This document shows, piece after piece, positions 26,470 to 36,242 of a DNA stretch of 64,000 nucleotides; position 1 is the stretch's first letter; each line of letters opens with the position of its first letter. This DNA comes from Hyphomicrobiales bacterium (GTDB lineage: Bacteria; Pseudomonadota; Alphaproteobacteria; Rhizobiales; Ancalomicrobiaceae): the NCBI GenBank assembly GCA_021286855.1, contig JAJTBO010000002.1, forward strand, positions 124,001 to 188,000. The letters run 5' to 3'. A program made the translations under genes and the position numbers. A model generated the notes under the pieces. It did not search any database and was not told the DNA's origin. It worked only from the letters and a program-made list of their open reading frames with translations.

Positions 26470-27762
26470 TCACGCCCTTCGCTCGGTGTCGGCCACGACC
26501 GAGGCCTTCAATACACCGGCTTCGTGTTCGTCGATACGCACCTCGACGATCTCGCCGATCGGCAGATTGGAGAGGCCGGCCCCGTTCACCCGAACCGGGA
26601 AGAAGCGCTCGGTGTGGCCCTGGTCGGCCTTTTCGATCAGGACGCGGTCGCGGCGGCCGATCTCGGCGTCGAGGGCGCGGGCGAGCGCCGCCTCGCCCGC
26701 CTGCCGGAGACGGGCGGCGCGTTCCTTGATCACCGCCTTCTCCAGCTGCGGCATGCGCGCCGCCGGGGTGCCGGGGCGGGCGGAAAAGGGGAAGACGTGG
26801 GTGAAGGTCAGGCCGCAGTCCTCGACGAGACGCAGCGTGTTCTCGAACATCGCTTCGGTCTCGGTCGGAAAGCCGGCGATCAGATCGGCCCCGAAGACGA
26901 GATCGGGCCGGCGGGCGCGGAGATCGGCGCAGAAGCGCAGCGAGTCGTCGCGAGAGTGGCGGCGCTTCATCCGCTTCAGGATCAGATCGTCGCCGGACTG
27001 GAGCGAGAGGTGGAGATGCGGCATCAGCCGCCGTTCCGAACCGATACGCTCGATCAGCTCGGGGTCGGCCTCGACCGAATCGATCGAGGAGATGCGCAGG
27101 CGTTCGAGGCCGGGGACGCGGTCGAGGAGCGCGCCGACGAGGCGGCCGAGCTTCGGGCTGCCCGGCAGATCGCCGCCCCAGGAGGTGATGTCGACGCCGG
27201 TCAGGACCACCTCCCGGTAGCCGCGATCGACCAGACCGGCGATCTGGTCGACGACGTGGCCGGCCGGAACCGAGCGCGAATTGCCGCGGCCGTAGGGGAT
27301 GATGCAGAAGGTGCAGCGGTGGTCGCAGCCGTTCTGGACCTGGACGAAGGCGCGGGTGCGCTCCTCGAAGCCGTGAACCATGTGCTCGGCGGTTTCGCGG
27401 ACCGAAAAGATGTCGTTGACCCGGACCTTCTCGGAGGCGTCGACGCCGAAGTCGGCGAGCGCGGACCAGGAGGTCGGCTCGAGCTTGGCGTCGTTGCCGA
27501 GGACGAGATCGACCTCGCCCATCGCGGCGAAGATCTCGGGCTGGACCTGCGCGGCGCAGCCGGTGACGACGATGCGGGCGTTCGGCCGTTCGCGGCGGGT
27601 GCGGCGGATGGTCTGGCGGGCCTGACGGACGGCTTCCGCGGTGACGGCGCAGGTGTTGACGATGACGACGTCGTCGAGGCCGGCGGCGCTGGCCTGCTCG
27701 CGCATGGTCTCGGATTCCGCCGTGTTGAGGCGGCATCCCAGGGTGACGAGTTCGACGCTCAC
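26470..27762 (-). CDS. mtaB: tRNA t6A37 methylthiotransferase MtaB
   Basis: A 430-residue radical-SAM methylthiotransferase that makes ms2t6A at position 37 of ANN-decoding tRNAs. The UPF0004 cluster cysteines are in [16 protein letters not shown] and VVTGCAAQ; the radical-SAM motif is [10 protein letters not shown]-terminal TRAM-like region holds [19 protein letters not shown]. It begins with GTG at 27762, overlapping the dapF stop in a GTGA arrangement, so translation is coupled. The MtaB rather than MiaB assignment rests on the N-terminal [11 protein letters not shown] pattern and the dapF linkage common in Rhizobiales. Confidence 0.94.
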   Translation of the reverse strand: MSVELVTLGCRLNTAESETMREQASAAGLDDVVIVNTCAVTAEAVRQARQTIRRTRRERPNARIVVTGCAAQVQPEIFAAMGEVDLVLGNDAKLEPTSWSALADFGVDASEKVRVNDIFSVRETAEHMVHGFEERTRAFVQVQNGCDHRCTFCIIPYGRGNSRSVPAGHVVDQIAGLVDRGYREVVLTGVDITSWGGDLPGSPKLGRLVGALLDRVPGLERLRISSIDSVEADPELIERIGSERRLMPHLHLSLQSGDDLILKRMKRRHSRDDSLRFCADLRARRPDLVFGADLIAGFPTETEAMFENTLRLVEDCGLTFTHVFPFSARPGTPAARMPQLEKAVIKERAARLRQAGEAALARALDAEIGRRDRVLIEKADQGHTERFFPVRVNGAGLSNLPIGEIVEVRIDEHEAGVLKASVVADTERRA

Positions 27763-28652
27763 TCGGCCGCTCCGCGCGCCGCGCCGGTCTTCTCCCAGGT
27801 CAGCCGTTCGCGATCGAGGACGCCTTCGAACTCGGTCTCGACCGCGCCGGTCATCAGGACGTGGTCGTCCTCGGGCCGCCAATGGATCAGGAGGTCGCCG
27901 CCGGGCAGGCCGACCTTGACGCGGCGGCCGGTGCGGCGAGTGCGGTTGGCGGCGACGCCCGCCGCGCAGGCGGCGGTGCCGCAGGCCCGCGTCAGGCCGA
28001 CGCCGCGCTCCCAGACCTTCAGCGTCAGGCTCTCCGGGCCGGTGACGTGGGCGAGCGAGATGTTGGCGCGCTCGGGGAAGATCGGGTGGTTCTCGAGCAG
28101 CGGGCCGATCCGTTCGAGGTCGTAGGCCTCGACGTCGTCGACCCAGAAGATCGCGTGCGGATTGCCCATCGAGACGGCCGAGGGCGAATGCAGGATCGGC
28201 GCGTCGATCGGGCCGATCTGCAGCTCGATGGCGCGGGTGTCGGCGAAGGGTTCGGCGAGCGGGATTTCGTCCCACTTCAGGCGGGGGAGCCCCATGTCGA
28301 CCGTCACCATCTCCGGTTCGCCGGCGTCGGAGGCGAAGAGCAGGCCGGCGCGGGTCTCGATCGTCACGGCCGCCTTGGCGCACTCCTGCATCAGGACCCA
28401 GCCGATGCAGCGGGTGGCGTTGCCGCAGGCCGCGACCTCGCCGCCGTCGGCGTTGTCGATGCGCATGAAGGCGTCGGCGCCGGCGGGCGAGCGCTCGATG
28501 GTGATCATCTGATCGAAGCCGATCCCGGTCGCGCGATCGCCGAGCTTCGCGATCTCCTCGGGCGTCAGGCGGGGGCTGCCCGCGCGCGCGTCGAAGACGA
28601 GGAAGTCGTTGCCGAGCCCGTTCATCTTGCGAAAGGGGATCAGGGTGGTCAT
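27759..28652 (-). CDS. dapF: Diaminopimelate epimerase
   Basis: A 297-residue cofactor-independent racemase that converts LL- to meso-diaminopimelate for lysine and peptidoglycan synthesis. The two catalytic cysteines are in AACGNATRC (Cys76) and [13 protein letters not shown]. The N-terminus [17 protein letters not shown] is diagnostic. It is the first gene of the leftward dapF-mtaB-ftsY group and overlaps mtaB by 4 bp. A divergent methyltransferase starts 101 bp away. Confidence 0.97.
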   Translation of the reverse strand: MTTLIPFRKMNGLGNDFLVFDARAGSPRLTPEEIAKLGDRATGIGFDQMITIERSPAGADAFMRIDNADGGEVAACGNATRCIGWVLMQECAKAAVTIETRAGLLFASDAGEPEMVTVDMGLPRLKWDEIPLAEPFADTRAIELQIGPIDAPILHSPSAVSMGNPHAIFWVDDVEAYDLERIGPLLENHPIFPERANISLAHVTGPESLTLKVWERGVGLTRACGTAACAAGVAANRTRRTGRRVKVGLPGGDLLIHWRPEDDHVLMTGAVETEFEGVLDRERLTWEKTGAARGAAE

Positions 28653-28753
28653 GGTCGCTCCGGAGGTCGCGGGCGGCGTCTTCGCGCGAGGCTCGCCGCT
28701 CGTCCCTCCACATATGGCGAAAGAGCGCGCAAAAGACCAGTGCGAGGCACCCG

Positions 28754-29365
28754 ATGAACGAGACGACGGCGGTCAATCCGCACGGCCATGGCCGCGCGTC
28801 CGACTGGATCGAACGCTTCTTGCCGGGTGTGACGCCGGGCGGCAGGGTTCTCGACGTCGCCTGCGGGGCGGGGCGGCACTTGCGTCGCGCCCTGGCGCTG
28901 GGGCATCCGGCAGTCGGGCTCGATCGCGACGTCTCCGGGCTCTCCGATCTCGCCGGCCGATCCGACGTCGAGATCGTCGCGCACGACATCGAGGCGGCGG
29001 GCGGTTGCGATCTGCCGCTTTCGGCGCGGCGCTTCGCCGGCGTGATCGTCACCAACTATCTGTTCCGGCCGCTCTTCCCGGTTCTGCGCGAGCTCGTCGG
29101 CGAAGACGGGCTGCTCCTCTATGAGACCTTCGTGCTCGGCCAGGAGCGCTACGGCAAACCGTCCAATCCCGAATTTCTGCTGCGCCCGAACGAGCTCCTC
29201 GGGCCGGCGCTGGTCGAGGGGCTGGTGGTGATCGCCTTCGAGCAAGGGGCCCTGCCGGGCACGCTCACCGTCACCCAGAACCCGAAGATCGTGCAGCGGA
29301 TCTGCGCGGTCGGACCGAAACATCCGTGGGCGGAGACCGAGCCGCGGCCGATCGGATTCGTCTGA
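28754..29365 (+). CDS. Class I SAM-dependent methyltransferase
   Basis: A 203-residue protein with methyltransferase motif [17 protein letters not shown] and a second acidic binding motif in [12 protein letters not shown]. Motif IV is replaced by [20 protein letters not shown], and [18 protein letters not shown] follows, the pattern of a small TehB-like group in alphaproteobacteria. The substrate is unknown. It is divergent from dapF, and a secreted GyrI-like gene starts 83 bp downstream on the same strand. Confidence 0.88.
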   Translation: MNETTAVNPHGHGRASDWIERFLPGVTPGGRVLDVACGAGRHLRRALALGHPAVGLDRDVSGLSDLAGRSDVEIVAHDIEAAGGCDLPLSARRFAGVIVTNYLFRPLFPVLRELVGEDGLLLYETFVLGQERYGKPSNPEFLLRPNELLGPALVEGLVVIAFEQGALPGTLTVTQNPKIVQRICAVGPKHPWAETEPRPIGFV

Positions 29366-29448
29366 GAGGGCGCTGCGCCGTCTCGCGGCGGTCGTCGGGG
29401 CGTGCGATGGTGAGGCGACGATTCGATCGGATCGGCGGAGCGACGGCG

Positions 29449-30399
29449 ATGAGACTTCTCGGGTTGACGGTGATGGGCGCGGTCGGCGCGCTGATGGCGA
29501 GCCTGACGGCGGCCGAGGCGCAGACGCCGCTCGCCGTCGAGACCAATCCGCCGCTCGCGACCCGACCGCTCGCGCCTGCGCCGGCGCTCACGCCGCAGCC
29601 GAGCGGTCCGCCGATGGTCGCTCAGCCGCCGAAGCCGGTCGAACCGATCGTCGTGCCGCCCGGGCCCGCGCCGGTCGCCGTGCCGCCGCCGATCAAGCCC
29701 GAACCGACGTTCACGCCGAGCGCGCCGGCGATCCAGCCGAGCTCTCCCGCGCCGGTCGCGTCGCCCAAGGCGGACGTTCCGCCGGCGTCGCCGCAGCCGG
29801 TCGAACCGCCGAAACCGACGGAACCGCCCGTCGCGCCCCCTGCGCCGCCGGCCGTCGAAGCGCCCGCGGCTCCGCCCCCGCCCCCGCCTTCGGCCGAGCC
29901 GGCTCCGCCCGCGGCGGCCGCTCCCGTCGCGCCGCCGCCCGCGCCGAGCGTCGAGGAGACGACCGTCGCGCCGCGGCCGGTGTTGTTCGTCACCGGGGTG
30001 ACGACCTGGGAGAAGTCGGAGGATCGGATGAGCGCGGTCTTCGGCGATCTCGCCAAGGCGGCGAAGAAGCTCGGGGTCGAGGGGAACGGCGGACCGCTGG
30101 TCGAATATATCGAGAGCGACAGCGACGATGTCGGTTTTCGCGCGATGCTGCCGATCGCCGCGCCGCCGAAGGGCAAGCTGCCGAAGAGCGTCAAGGTCGG
30201 CTCGTCGCCCGCCGGCCGCGCGCTGCGGTTCCATCACGACGGGCCGATCGACGACCTCGAGGAGGTCTACGCCCGCATCGACGACGAACTCACCAAGCGC
30301 GGCCTCGACACGCGGGCGATCGTCGAGGAATACGACGTCGACGCGCTCGCCTCGCCGGAGGACCGCGTGGTGATCGACGTCTGGGTGTTCCTGAAGTGA
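29449..30399 (+). CDS. Secreted protein with Pro/Ala-rich linker and GyrI-like domain
   Basis: A 316-residue predicted exported protein. A signal peptide (MRLLGLTVMGAVGALMASLTA, cleavage near AEAQ) leads into about 150 residues of low-complexity Pro/Ala/Val/Glu sequence. The last 130 residues form a globular domain that resembles GyrI/AraC effector-binding folds: FRAMLPIAAPPKGKLPKSV, AGRALRFHHDGPIDDLEEVY and DRVVIDVWVFLK. GyrI-like domains bind small molecules and are normally cytoplasmic, so export is unusual. ATG 29449 was chosen because it yields a clean signal peptide. The function is unknown. Confidence 0.78.
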   Translation: MRLLGLTVMGAVGALMASLTAAEAQTPLAVETNPPLATRPLAPAPALTPQPSGPPMVAQPPKPVEPIVVPPGPAPVAVPPPIKPEPTFTPSAPAIQPSSPAPVASPKADVPPASPQPVEPPKPTEPPVAPPAPPAVEAPAAPPPPPPSAEPAPPAAAAPVAPPPAPSVEETTVAPRPVLFVTGVTTWEKSEDRMSAVFGDLAKAAKKLGVEGNGGPLVEYIESDSDDVGFRAMLPIAAPPKGKLPKSVKVGSSPAGRALRFHHDGPIDDLEEVYARIDDELTKRGLDTRAIVEEYDVDALASPEDRVVIDVWVFLK

Positions 30400-30410
30400 G
30401 GAAACGGGGT

Positions 30411-30437
30411 CGCGCGGCGGCGGAATTCCGCCGCGCG
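30411..30437. terminator. GC-rich hairpin after the GyrI-like gene
   Basis: Arms CGCGCGGCGG (30411-30420) and CCGCCGCGCG (30428-30437) pair over 10 bp. There is no T-run. It abuts the ffh promoter -35, so it could end the upstream transcript or influence ffh initiation. Confidence 0.4.
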
Positions 30438-30439
30438 CG

Positions 30440-30468
30440 TTGACTTCGCGGCCCGCTTCGCGTAGATC
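30440..30468 (+). promoter_or_regulatory. Sigma-70-type promoter of ffh
   Basis: TTGACT (30440-30445) and TAGATC (30463-30468) are 17 bp apart. This predicts a transcript start near 30475 and a leader of about 150 nt before ffh. Confidence 0.6.
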
Positions 30469-30627
30469 CGGCGAACTTCTCGCCGACTTCGTCCCGAGAT
30501 CCGCCGACCGAGGCATTCCGTCAAGCCCTCGGAGGTCACCGTCCGCCAGCGCGATGCGCCCGCGGGCGCGTTTCCGCTTGGAGGGTCGCGTTCCGGGGTC
30601 GCGAGGCGATCAACCGGGACCGACCCC

Positions 30628-32136
30628 ATGTTCGACACCCTCTCCGAACGCCTTTCCGGCATTCTGGACAAGCTCACCCGCCGCGGCGCTCTCTCCGAGG
30701 CCGACGTCGGCGAGGCGATGCGCGAGGTGCGCCGTGCGCTGATCGAGGCGGACGTGGCGCTCGACGTGGTCAAGTCGTTCACCGACAAGGTCCGCCATCG
30801 CGCCGTCGGTCACGAGGTGCTGCGCTCGGTGACGCCGGGCCAGCAGGTGATCAAGATCGTCCACGACGTGCTGGTCGAAACGCTCGGCTCGGACGCCAAG
30901 CCGATCGATCTGCATGCGCCGGCCCCGGTCGCGATCATGATGGTCGGCCTGCAGGGCTCGGGCAAGACGACGACGACGGCGAAGATCGCCAAGCGTCTGA
31001 CCGAGCGCCACAAGGTCAAGGTGCTCGCCGCCTCGCTCGACACCCGTCGCCCGGCGGCGCAGGAGCAGCTGCGCGTGCTCGGCGAGCAGGTCGGGATCGA
31101 CACGCTGCCGATCGTCGTCGGCCAGACGCCGATCCAGATCGCCGAGCGGGCGGAGACCGCCGCGCGTCTCGGCGGCTACGACGTGATCATTCTCGACACC
31201 GCCGGCCGCACCCACATCGACGAGCCGCTGATGCTCGAGATGGCCGAGATCAAGAAGATCTCGAAGCCGCACGAGATCCTGCTGGTCGCCGACAGCCTGA
31301 CCGGTCAGGACGCGGTCAACGTCGCCAAGTCGTTCGACGAGCGCGTCGGCGTCACCGGCATCGTGCTGACCCGCATGGACGGCGACGGCCGCGGCGGCGC
31401 GGCGCTGTCGATGCGGGCCGTCACCGGCAAGCCGATCAAACTGGTCGGCGTCGGTGAAAAGGCCGATGCGCTCGAGGACTTCGATCCCTCGCGCATCGCC
31501 GGCCGCATCCTCGGCATGGGCGACATCGTCGCCCTGGTCGAGAAGGCGGCGCAGGAGATCGACGCCAAGAAGGCGGCCGAGATGGCCGCCAAGATGAAGA
31601 AGGGTCAGTTCGACCTGGACGATCTCGCCGATCAGCTCGGGCAGATGAAGAAGCTCGGCGGCATGAAGGGCATCATGGGGATGCTGCCCGGCATGGGCAA
31701 GATGAAGGGTCAGCTCGACGGTCTCGACGAGAAGATCTTCGACCGTCAGGTCGCGATCATCCGTTCGATGACGACGAAGGAGCGCAAGAAGCCCGAGATC
31801 CTCGCCGCCAGCCGCAAGCGCCGCATCGCGGCCGGCTCCGGCACGCGCGTCGAAGACGTCAACAAGCTCCTCAAGATGCACCGCCAGATGGCGGACATGA
31901 TGAAGACGATGAGCAAGAAGAAGGGCCTGTTCGGCGGGCTCGGCGGGTTGATGGGCGGCGGCATGCCGCAGGTCGATCCGGCCGAACTCGAGGCGATGGC
32001 CAAATCCGGTCAGCTGCCGGGCGGGCTCGGCGGGCTCGGGATGCCCGGCGGCATGCCGACGCTGCCGAAGGGCATGGGACTTCCCGGCATGGGCCTGCCG
32101 AAGGGGCCGCTGCCGCCGGGGTTCCGCAAGAAGTGA
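30628..32136 (+). CDS. ffh: Signal recognition particle protein Ffh
   Basis: A 502-residue SRP54 GTPase that binds signal sequences and 4.5S RNA and docks with FtsY. The N domain (1-85) is followed by the G domain with [14 protein letters not shown] (107-120), [12 protein letters not shown] and [10 protein letters not shown]. The Met-rich M domain has [18 protein letters not shown] and the RNA-binding part [11 protein letters not shown]. The tail of about 60 residues is Gly/Met/Leu/Pro-rich ([13 protein letters not shown]) and longer than in E. coli Ffh (453). It leads the ffh-rpsP-rimM-trmD-rplS cluster. Confidence 0.97.
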   Translation: MFDTLSERLSGILDKLTRRGALSEADVGEAMREVRRALIEADVALDVVKSFTDKVRHRAVGHEVLRSVTPGQQVIKIVHDVLVETLGSDAKPIDLHAPAPVAIMMVGLQGSGKTTTTAKIAKRLTERHKVKVLAASLDTRRPAAQEQLRVLGEQVGIDTLPIVVGQTPIQIAERAETAARLGGYDVIILDTAGRTHIDEPLMLEMAEIKKISKPHEILLVADSLTGQDAVNVAKSFDERVGVTGIVLTRMDGDGRGGAALSMRAVTGKPIKLVGVGEKADALEDFDPSRIAGRILGMGDIVALVEKAAQEIDAKKAAEMAAKMKKGQFDLDDLADQLGQMKKLGGMKGIMGMLPGMGKMKGQLDGLDEKIFDRQVAIIRSMTTKERKKPEILAASRKRRIAAGSGTRVEDVNKLLKMHRQMADMMKTMSKKKGLFGGLGGLMGGGMPQVDPAELEAMAKSGQLPGGLGGLGMPGGMPTLPKGMGLPGMGLPKGPLPPGFRKK

Positions 32137-32260
32137 GTTTCGCCCGCCGTTTCCCGAATTCGCACGAAGGCGCGGAGAGGGAACGGGGGTGTCGAGAAAA
32201 TCGGGAATTCACCGGGTTCGCCCGGTCACGCAACGCGAAGTTCAGAAGAAAGGAAGAGCC

Positions 32261-32623
32261 ATGTCGCTCAAGATTCGTCTCGCCCGTGGTGGCTCCAAGA
32301 AGCGCCCGTTCTACCGTGTCGTCGTCGCCGACTCGCACTCCCCGCGCGACGGCCGCTTCATCGAGAAGGTCGGCACCTACAACCCGATGCTGGCCAAGGA
32401 CTCGGGCGACCGCGTCACGCTGGTGACCGACCGCATCCAGCATTGGCTGTCCGTCGGCGCCCAGCCGACCGACCGCGTGGCTCGTTTCCTCGACGCCGCC
32501 GGCCTGACCAAGCGCGAAGCCCGCAACAACCCCGAGAAGGCGGTTCCGGGCAAGAAGGCGCAGGAGCGCGCCGCCGAGAAGGCCAAGAAGGCCGCGGCCG
32601 CGGCCGAAGCCACCGCCGAGTGA
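32261..32623 (+). CDS. rpsP: 30S ribosomal protein S16
   Basis: A 120-residue S16 protein of the small subunit body. It begins [20 protein letters not shown], with [13 protein letters not shown] and the usual alphaproteobacterial Lys/Ala/Glu-rich C-terminal tail ([19 protein letters not shown]). ATG 32261 follows AAAGGAAG. A longer frame upstream is non-homologous. The gap from ffh is 124 bp, and rimM follows after 31 bp. Confidence 0.97.
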   Translation: MSLKIRLARGGSKKRPFYRVVVADSHSPRDGRFIEKVGTYNPMLAKDSGDRVTLVTDRIQHWLSVGAQPTDRVARFLDAAGLTKREARNNPEKAVPGKKAQERAAEKAKKAAAAAEATAE

Positions 32624-32654
32624 TCGGTCGAACGACGGGGAGAGGCGATCCGCG

Positions 32655-33218
32655 ATGAGCGACGAACCGATCCTCGTCGGCCGCATCGGCGCGGCGCACG
32701 GCATCAAGGGAGAGGTGAGGCTGAAGTCCTACACCGATCCGCTCGACGCCATCGCCGACTACGGCCCTCTGCGTCTCGACGGCGGAAAGACGCTGACCAT
32801 CGAGCGGCTGCGCCCGCAGGGCGACATGCTGGTGGTCAAGTTCCGCGAGGTCGGCGACCGCACGGCCGCCGAGCGGCTCACCAACCGGGAGCTCTCCATC
32901 CCCCGTTCGGCGCTGCCGGAGACGGAGGACGAGGAGACCTTCTACCACGCCGATCTGATCGGGCTCGAAGCCGTCGACGAGACGGGCAAGAGCTTCGGCC
33001 GGATCGTCGCGGTGCCGGACTTCGGGGCGGGCGACCTGCTCGAAATTCGGGCCGAGGAGGGTAAGAGCTTCCTTCTGCCGTTCACCCTGGCCTTCGCGCC
33101 GGTGGTGGATCTTCCCGGCGGACGGGTGGTGATCGCGCCGCCGGAGGGCTTCTTCCGCGAGGAGAAGGCCGAGCCGGGCGAGGACGGGGCGGACGCGGTG
33201 GAGCGCGAGGAGCCGTGA
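32655..33218 (+). CDS. rimM: Ribosome maturation factor RimM
   Basis: A 187-residue 30S assembly factor that binds S19 and helps mature the 16S 3' domain. The N-terminal RimM domain reads [20 protein letters not shown]. The C-terminal PRC-barrel includes [31 protein letters not shown] and [15 protein letters not shown] short acidic tail ends the protein. Its stop codon overlaps the GTG start of trmD (GTGA), indicating coupled translation. Confidence 0.96.
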   Translation: MSDEPILVGRIGAAHGIKGEVRLKSYTDPLDAIADYGPLRLDGGKTLTIERLRPQGDMLVVKFREVGDRTAAERLTNRELSIPRSALPETEDEETFYHADLIGLEAVDETGKSFGRIVAVPDFGAGDLLEIRAEEGKSFLLPFTLAFAPVVDLPGGRVVIAPPEGFFREEKAEPGEDGADAVEREEP

Positions 33219-33931
33219 CGGGATTTTCCGCGACGGTGCTGACGCTCTATCCGGAGATGTTCCCGGGTCCGCTGGGGGCGTCGCTCTCCGGCAAGGGGCT
33301 CGACAAGGGGATCTGGTCGCTCGAGACCGTCCAGATCCGCGACTTCGGCGAAGGCCGCCACCGCAGCGTCGACGACACGCCGGCGGGCGGCGGGCCGGGA
33401 ATGGTGCTCCGGGCCGACGTGGTCGGCCGGGCGCTCGACTCGGTGGCGGCGGACGACCGTCCGCGGCTTCTGATGAGCCCGCGGGGCAGGCCGCTGACGC
33501 AGAGCTTCGTGCGTGAGCTCGCGACGGGGCCGGGCGTGGTGATCCTGTGCGGGCGCTTCGAAGGCGTCGACGAGCGGGTCATCGAAGGTCGGGACCTCGT
33601 CGAGGTGTCGATCGGGGACTATGTGCTCTCCGGCGGCGAGATCGCCGCGGCGGTCGTGCTGGACGCGATCGTGCGGCTGCTGCCGGGGGTGATGGGCAAG
33701 GACGCATCCGGTTCGGAAGAGAGTTTCGAAACCGGGCTCCTGGAATATCCGCACTACACCCGGCCGCAGGTCTGGGAAGGGCGGGGGATCCCGGAGGTCT
33801 TGACCTCGGGCGATCACGGGGCGGTGGCGCGCTGGCGGCGCGAACGCTCCCTCGAGGTCACCCGGGCGCGACGGCCGGATCTTTCGCGAGCGTGGGAAGC
33901 CGCGCACGCGGGGGAACGGCCGAAGAAGTGA
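33215..33931 (+). CDS. trmD: tRNA (guanine37-N1)-methyltransferase
   Basis: A 238-residue SPOUT methyltransferase that makes m1G37 and prevents +1 frameshifting. Seen are [50 protein letters not shown] for the knot, and [14 protein letters not shown] for SAM binding. It starts with GTG at 33215, overlapping rimM by 4 bp. rplS follows 97 bp later, with a possible promoter of its own. Confidence 0.97.
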   Translation: MTGFSATVLTLYPEMFPGPLGASLSGKGLDKGIWSLETVQIRDFGEGRHRSVDDTPAGGGPGMVLRADVVGRALDSVAADDRPRLLMSPRGRPLTQSFVRELATGPGVVILCGRFEGVDERVIEGRDLVEVSIGDYVLSGGEIAAAVVLDAIVRLLPGVMGKDASGSEESFETGLLEYPHYTRPQVWEGRGIPEVLTSGDHGAVARWRRERSLEVTRARRPDLSRAWEAAHAGERPKK

Positions 33932-33972
33932 CGAATCGGAGCCGATTCGTTTCCTTTCCGTGCGACGGGGGG

Positions 33973-34001
33973 ATGACGAAGCGGCGGTGATCTTGTATAG
34001 G
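33973..34001 (+). promoter_or_regulatory. Possible internal promoter for rplS
   Basis: ATGACG (33973-33978) and TATAGG (33996-34001) are 17 bp apart, each matching four of six sigma-70 consensus bases. It would let rplS be made apart from trmD. Confidence 0.4.
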
Positions 34002-34028
34002 CAACGCAAATTCCGAACAGGTGACGAC

Positions 34029-34409
34029 ATGAACATCATCGAACAGCTCGAGGCCGAGCAGGCTGCGGCCATCGCCGAGAAGCGCACCCTCCCCGCCTTC
34101 CAGCCGGGCGACACCGTCCGCGTCAACGTGCGCGTCGTCGAAGGCAGCCGCACCCGCGTGCAGGCCTACGAAGGCGTCTGCATCGCCCGTTCCGGCTCCG
34201 GCCTCAACGAGAGCTTCACCGTCCGCAAGATCTCCTACGGCGAAGGCGTCGAGCGCGTGTTCCCGTGCTACTCGCCGCTGGTCGAGGGCGTCGACGTGGT
34301 CCGTCGCGGCAAGGTGCGTCGCGCCAAGCTCTATTACCTGCGCGGCCTGACCGGCAAGGCGGCCCGCATCGTCGAGCGCGTCGAGAAGAAGACCGTCGCC
34401 GCCGAGTGA
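34029..34409 (+). CDS. rplS: 50S ribosomal protein L19
   Basis: A 126-residue L19 protein, located at the 30S-50S interface. It begins [19 protein letters not shown] and carries [33 protein letters not shown] and [20 protein letters not shown]. The length is normal. ATG 34029 is preceded by CAGGTGA about 7 nt upstream. A stem-loop follows 25 bp after the stop. Confidence 0.97.
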   Translation: MNIIEQLEAEQAAAIAEKRTLPAFQPGDTVRVNVRVVEGSRTRVQAYEGVCIARSGSGLNESFTVRKISYGEGVERVFPCYSPLVEGVDVVRRGKVRRAKLYYLRGLTGKAARIVERVEKKTVAAE

Positions 34410-34433
34410 TCGGTCGGACGAGACGAGATTTCG

Positions 34434-34460
34434 AGAGGGCTGGAGCGATCCGGCCCTCTT
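34434..34460 (+). terminator. Terminator-like hairpin after rplS
   Basis: An 11-bp stem with one G-T pair (34434-34444 with 34449-34459) closes a GCGA loop. Only a short TT follows. Confidence 0.6.
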
Positions 34461-34506
34461 CGCGTTGCGCGTGGGACGTTTCCGGGTTTCGAGCGGGATG
34501 AAACGA

Positions 34507-34531
34507 CGAAGGCGACCATCGGTCGCCTTCG
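34507..34531 (-). terminator. Terminator hairpin after the HemY-N gene
   Basis: A perfect 11-bp stem (34507-34517 with 34521-34531) and 3-nt loop lie 25 bp beyond the end of the leftward HemY-N gene. Its symmetry would also stop transcripts from rplS. Confidence 0.6.
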
Positions 34532-34555
34532 AAGTCTCGGGATCTTTCGCCGTCC

Positions 34556-36232
34556 TCAGGAAAACAGACGAAACCGCTTCGGCTTGACCGGTTCGGCCTC
34601 GACCGGGCCGGGGTCGTCGGGCATGTGGGCGGCGAGATCGACGATCTCGGCGCTCGCCGGAGCCGGGGCGCTCGCGCCGTTCGTCTCGGTCGGCTTCGCC
34701 TCGACGGACGCCGTCGCCGGTTCGGCGGTCGGGACTTCGATCGGCGCGGCTTCGACGATCTTCGCCGGCTCGACCGGGGCCGCCGGCGCTGCGGGCGCCG
34801 GGATCGGCTCCTCGGCGGCGACGGGCGTCGGAGCCGGAGCGGACGCTGGCGTCGCTTCGCGGCGCACCGTTTCGATCGGGACGATCGCGCCGGAGAGCGC
34901 CTGGGTCTCGTCGGCCTCGTCGGCGGGGTCTTCCCAACCGAGCTGGGCGACGTCCTCGGGCGGCACCTTCCATTCGAAGGCGTCGAGGCGGCCGGAGATC
35001 GGCGAGACCGCCGACCAGCGGTCGGTGACGAAGCCGTCGGCGACCCAAGCGGGGTCGCGCGGGGCATGGACGGCGCGGGTCAGCCAGCCGCGGACCGCGC
35101 CGGGCGTGCCGCCCTCGCCGTCTTCGATCTCGGACATCAGCAGGCAGACGCGGCGGGTCGGACCTTCCGCGACCAGCGGCTTCAGCGCCTCGCGGGCGGC
35201 GGCGAAGTCGTGCGCGTCGACGAGGGCGCGGGCCAGCGCCAGCGCGCCTTCGGCGTGATTGGGCCGGGCTTCGACCAGTTTGCGGATGCGGGCGAGACGG
35301 TCGCGTGCGCCGTCGCCGGGGCGCAGACGGGCGTAGGCCTCGGCGAGTTCGGGATGCGGCCCGGCCTTCCAGGCGGTCTCCAGGATCTTGGTCGCCTTGC
35401 GCATGTCGCCGGCGCGGGCCAGCACCCGGGCGGCCAGCGTCGCGGCGGGCACGAGATCGGGGGCGAGGCCGACCGCTTCGAGCGCGGTGCCGCGGACAAT
35501 GTCGGGATGGCTCGTCTCACGCTCCAGGCCGTCGGCGGTCAGGACGACGGCGCGCAGGCGCTTGGCGGCGACCTTGTCGACGATGCCGTGGCGGCGGTTC
35601 TGGTCGATGGTCTCGAGCGCGCCCTGCCAGTCGCGGCCGCGGGTGCGGTATTCGACCAGCGCCTGACCGGCCCAGGCGAGGCGCGGCGCGGCGCGGTGAG
35701 CGGCCTCGGCGTATTTCTCCGCGCCGGGGCCGTCGCCCCACCGCACCGCCTCGACATAGAGGCCGCGCAGGCCGAGGAGACGGGTCTCCGGCTTTTCCAA
35801 CATCGCCTCGAAGGCGCGGCCGGCGGTGCCGCGGTCGCCGAGGAGCTGGGCCTGTTGGGCCTCGAGCAGCAGGGCGAGGGGTTCGTCGCCGAGATCGCTG
35901 CGGGCGTCGGCGGCGGCCTTGACGGCGACGCCGAGATCGCCGGCGCCGACCGCGATCATGCCGCGCGACAGCGCCCGCCAGCCGCGTTCGCGACGGCGGC
36001 GGCCGAAGAAGGAGCCGAGCGAGCCGGGGGCGTTCCAGATCGCGCGCAGCACGACGAGGACGATGATCAGAGCGACGAAGCCGACCGCCAGGGCGATGCC
36101 GAGCGTCGTGGTGTCGGTCTCGACGCGTTGGCCGAGCCAGGTGATCGAGGCTTCGCCGGGGTGATCGGCGAGCCAGGAGAAGCCGAAGGCGAGGCCGACG
36201 AGGGCGAGGAGGAAGACGAGCAGTCGGATCAT
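34556..36232 (-). CDS. HemY N-terminal domain protein with TPR region
   Basis: A 558-residue inner-membrane protein of the HemY-N family found in heme gene clusters. It has two N-terminal membrane helices (LLVFLLALVGLAFGFSWLA and LGIALAVGFVALIIVLVVL), then a region of TPR-like helix pairs to about residue 400, and an Ala/Pro/Glu-rich low-complexity tail of about 110 residues. It is not the protoporphyrinogen oxidase also called HemY. The biochemical role is unproved. It starts 10 bp after the Mic60-like sequence and closes the leftward hemC-hemD/mic60 cluster. Confidence 0.88.
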   Translation of the reverse strand: MIRLLVFLLALVGLAFGFSWLADHPGEASITWLGQRVETDTTTLGIALAVGFVALIIVLVVLRAIWNAPGSLGSFFGRRRRERGWRALSRGMIAVGAGDLGVAVKAAADARSDLGDEPLALLLEAQQAQLLGDRGTAGRAFEAMLEKPETRLLGLRGLYVEAVRWGDGPGAEKYAEAAHRAAPRLAWAGQALVEYRTRGRDWQGALETIDQNRRHGIVDKVAAKRLRAVVLTADGLERETSHPDIVRGTALEAVGLAPDLVPAATLAARVLARAGDMRKATKILETAWKAGPHPELAEAYARLRPGDGARDRLARIRKLVEARPNHAEGALALARALVDAHDFAAAREALKPLVAEGPTRRVCLLMSEIEDGEGGTPGAVRGWLTRAVHAPRDPAWVADGFVTDRWSAVSPISGRLDAFEWKVPPEDVAQLGWEDPADEADETQALSGAIVPIETVRREATPASAPAPTPVAAEEPIPAPAAPAAPVEPAKIVEAAPIEVPTAEPATASVEAKPTETNGASAPAPASAEIVDLAAHMPDDPGPVEAEPVKPKRFRLFS

Positions 36233-36242
36233 CGCCGCGGCC

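Noticed and set aside
29520-29960. Pro/Ala-coding stretch as a tandem DNA repeat
   Set aside because: The repetition is at the amino-acid level only; no regular DNA unit is seen.
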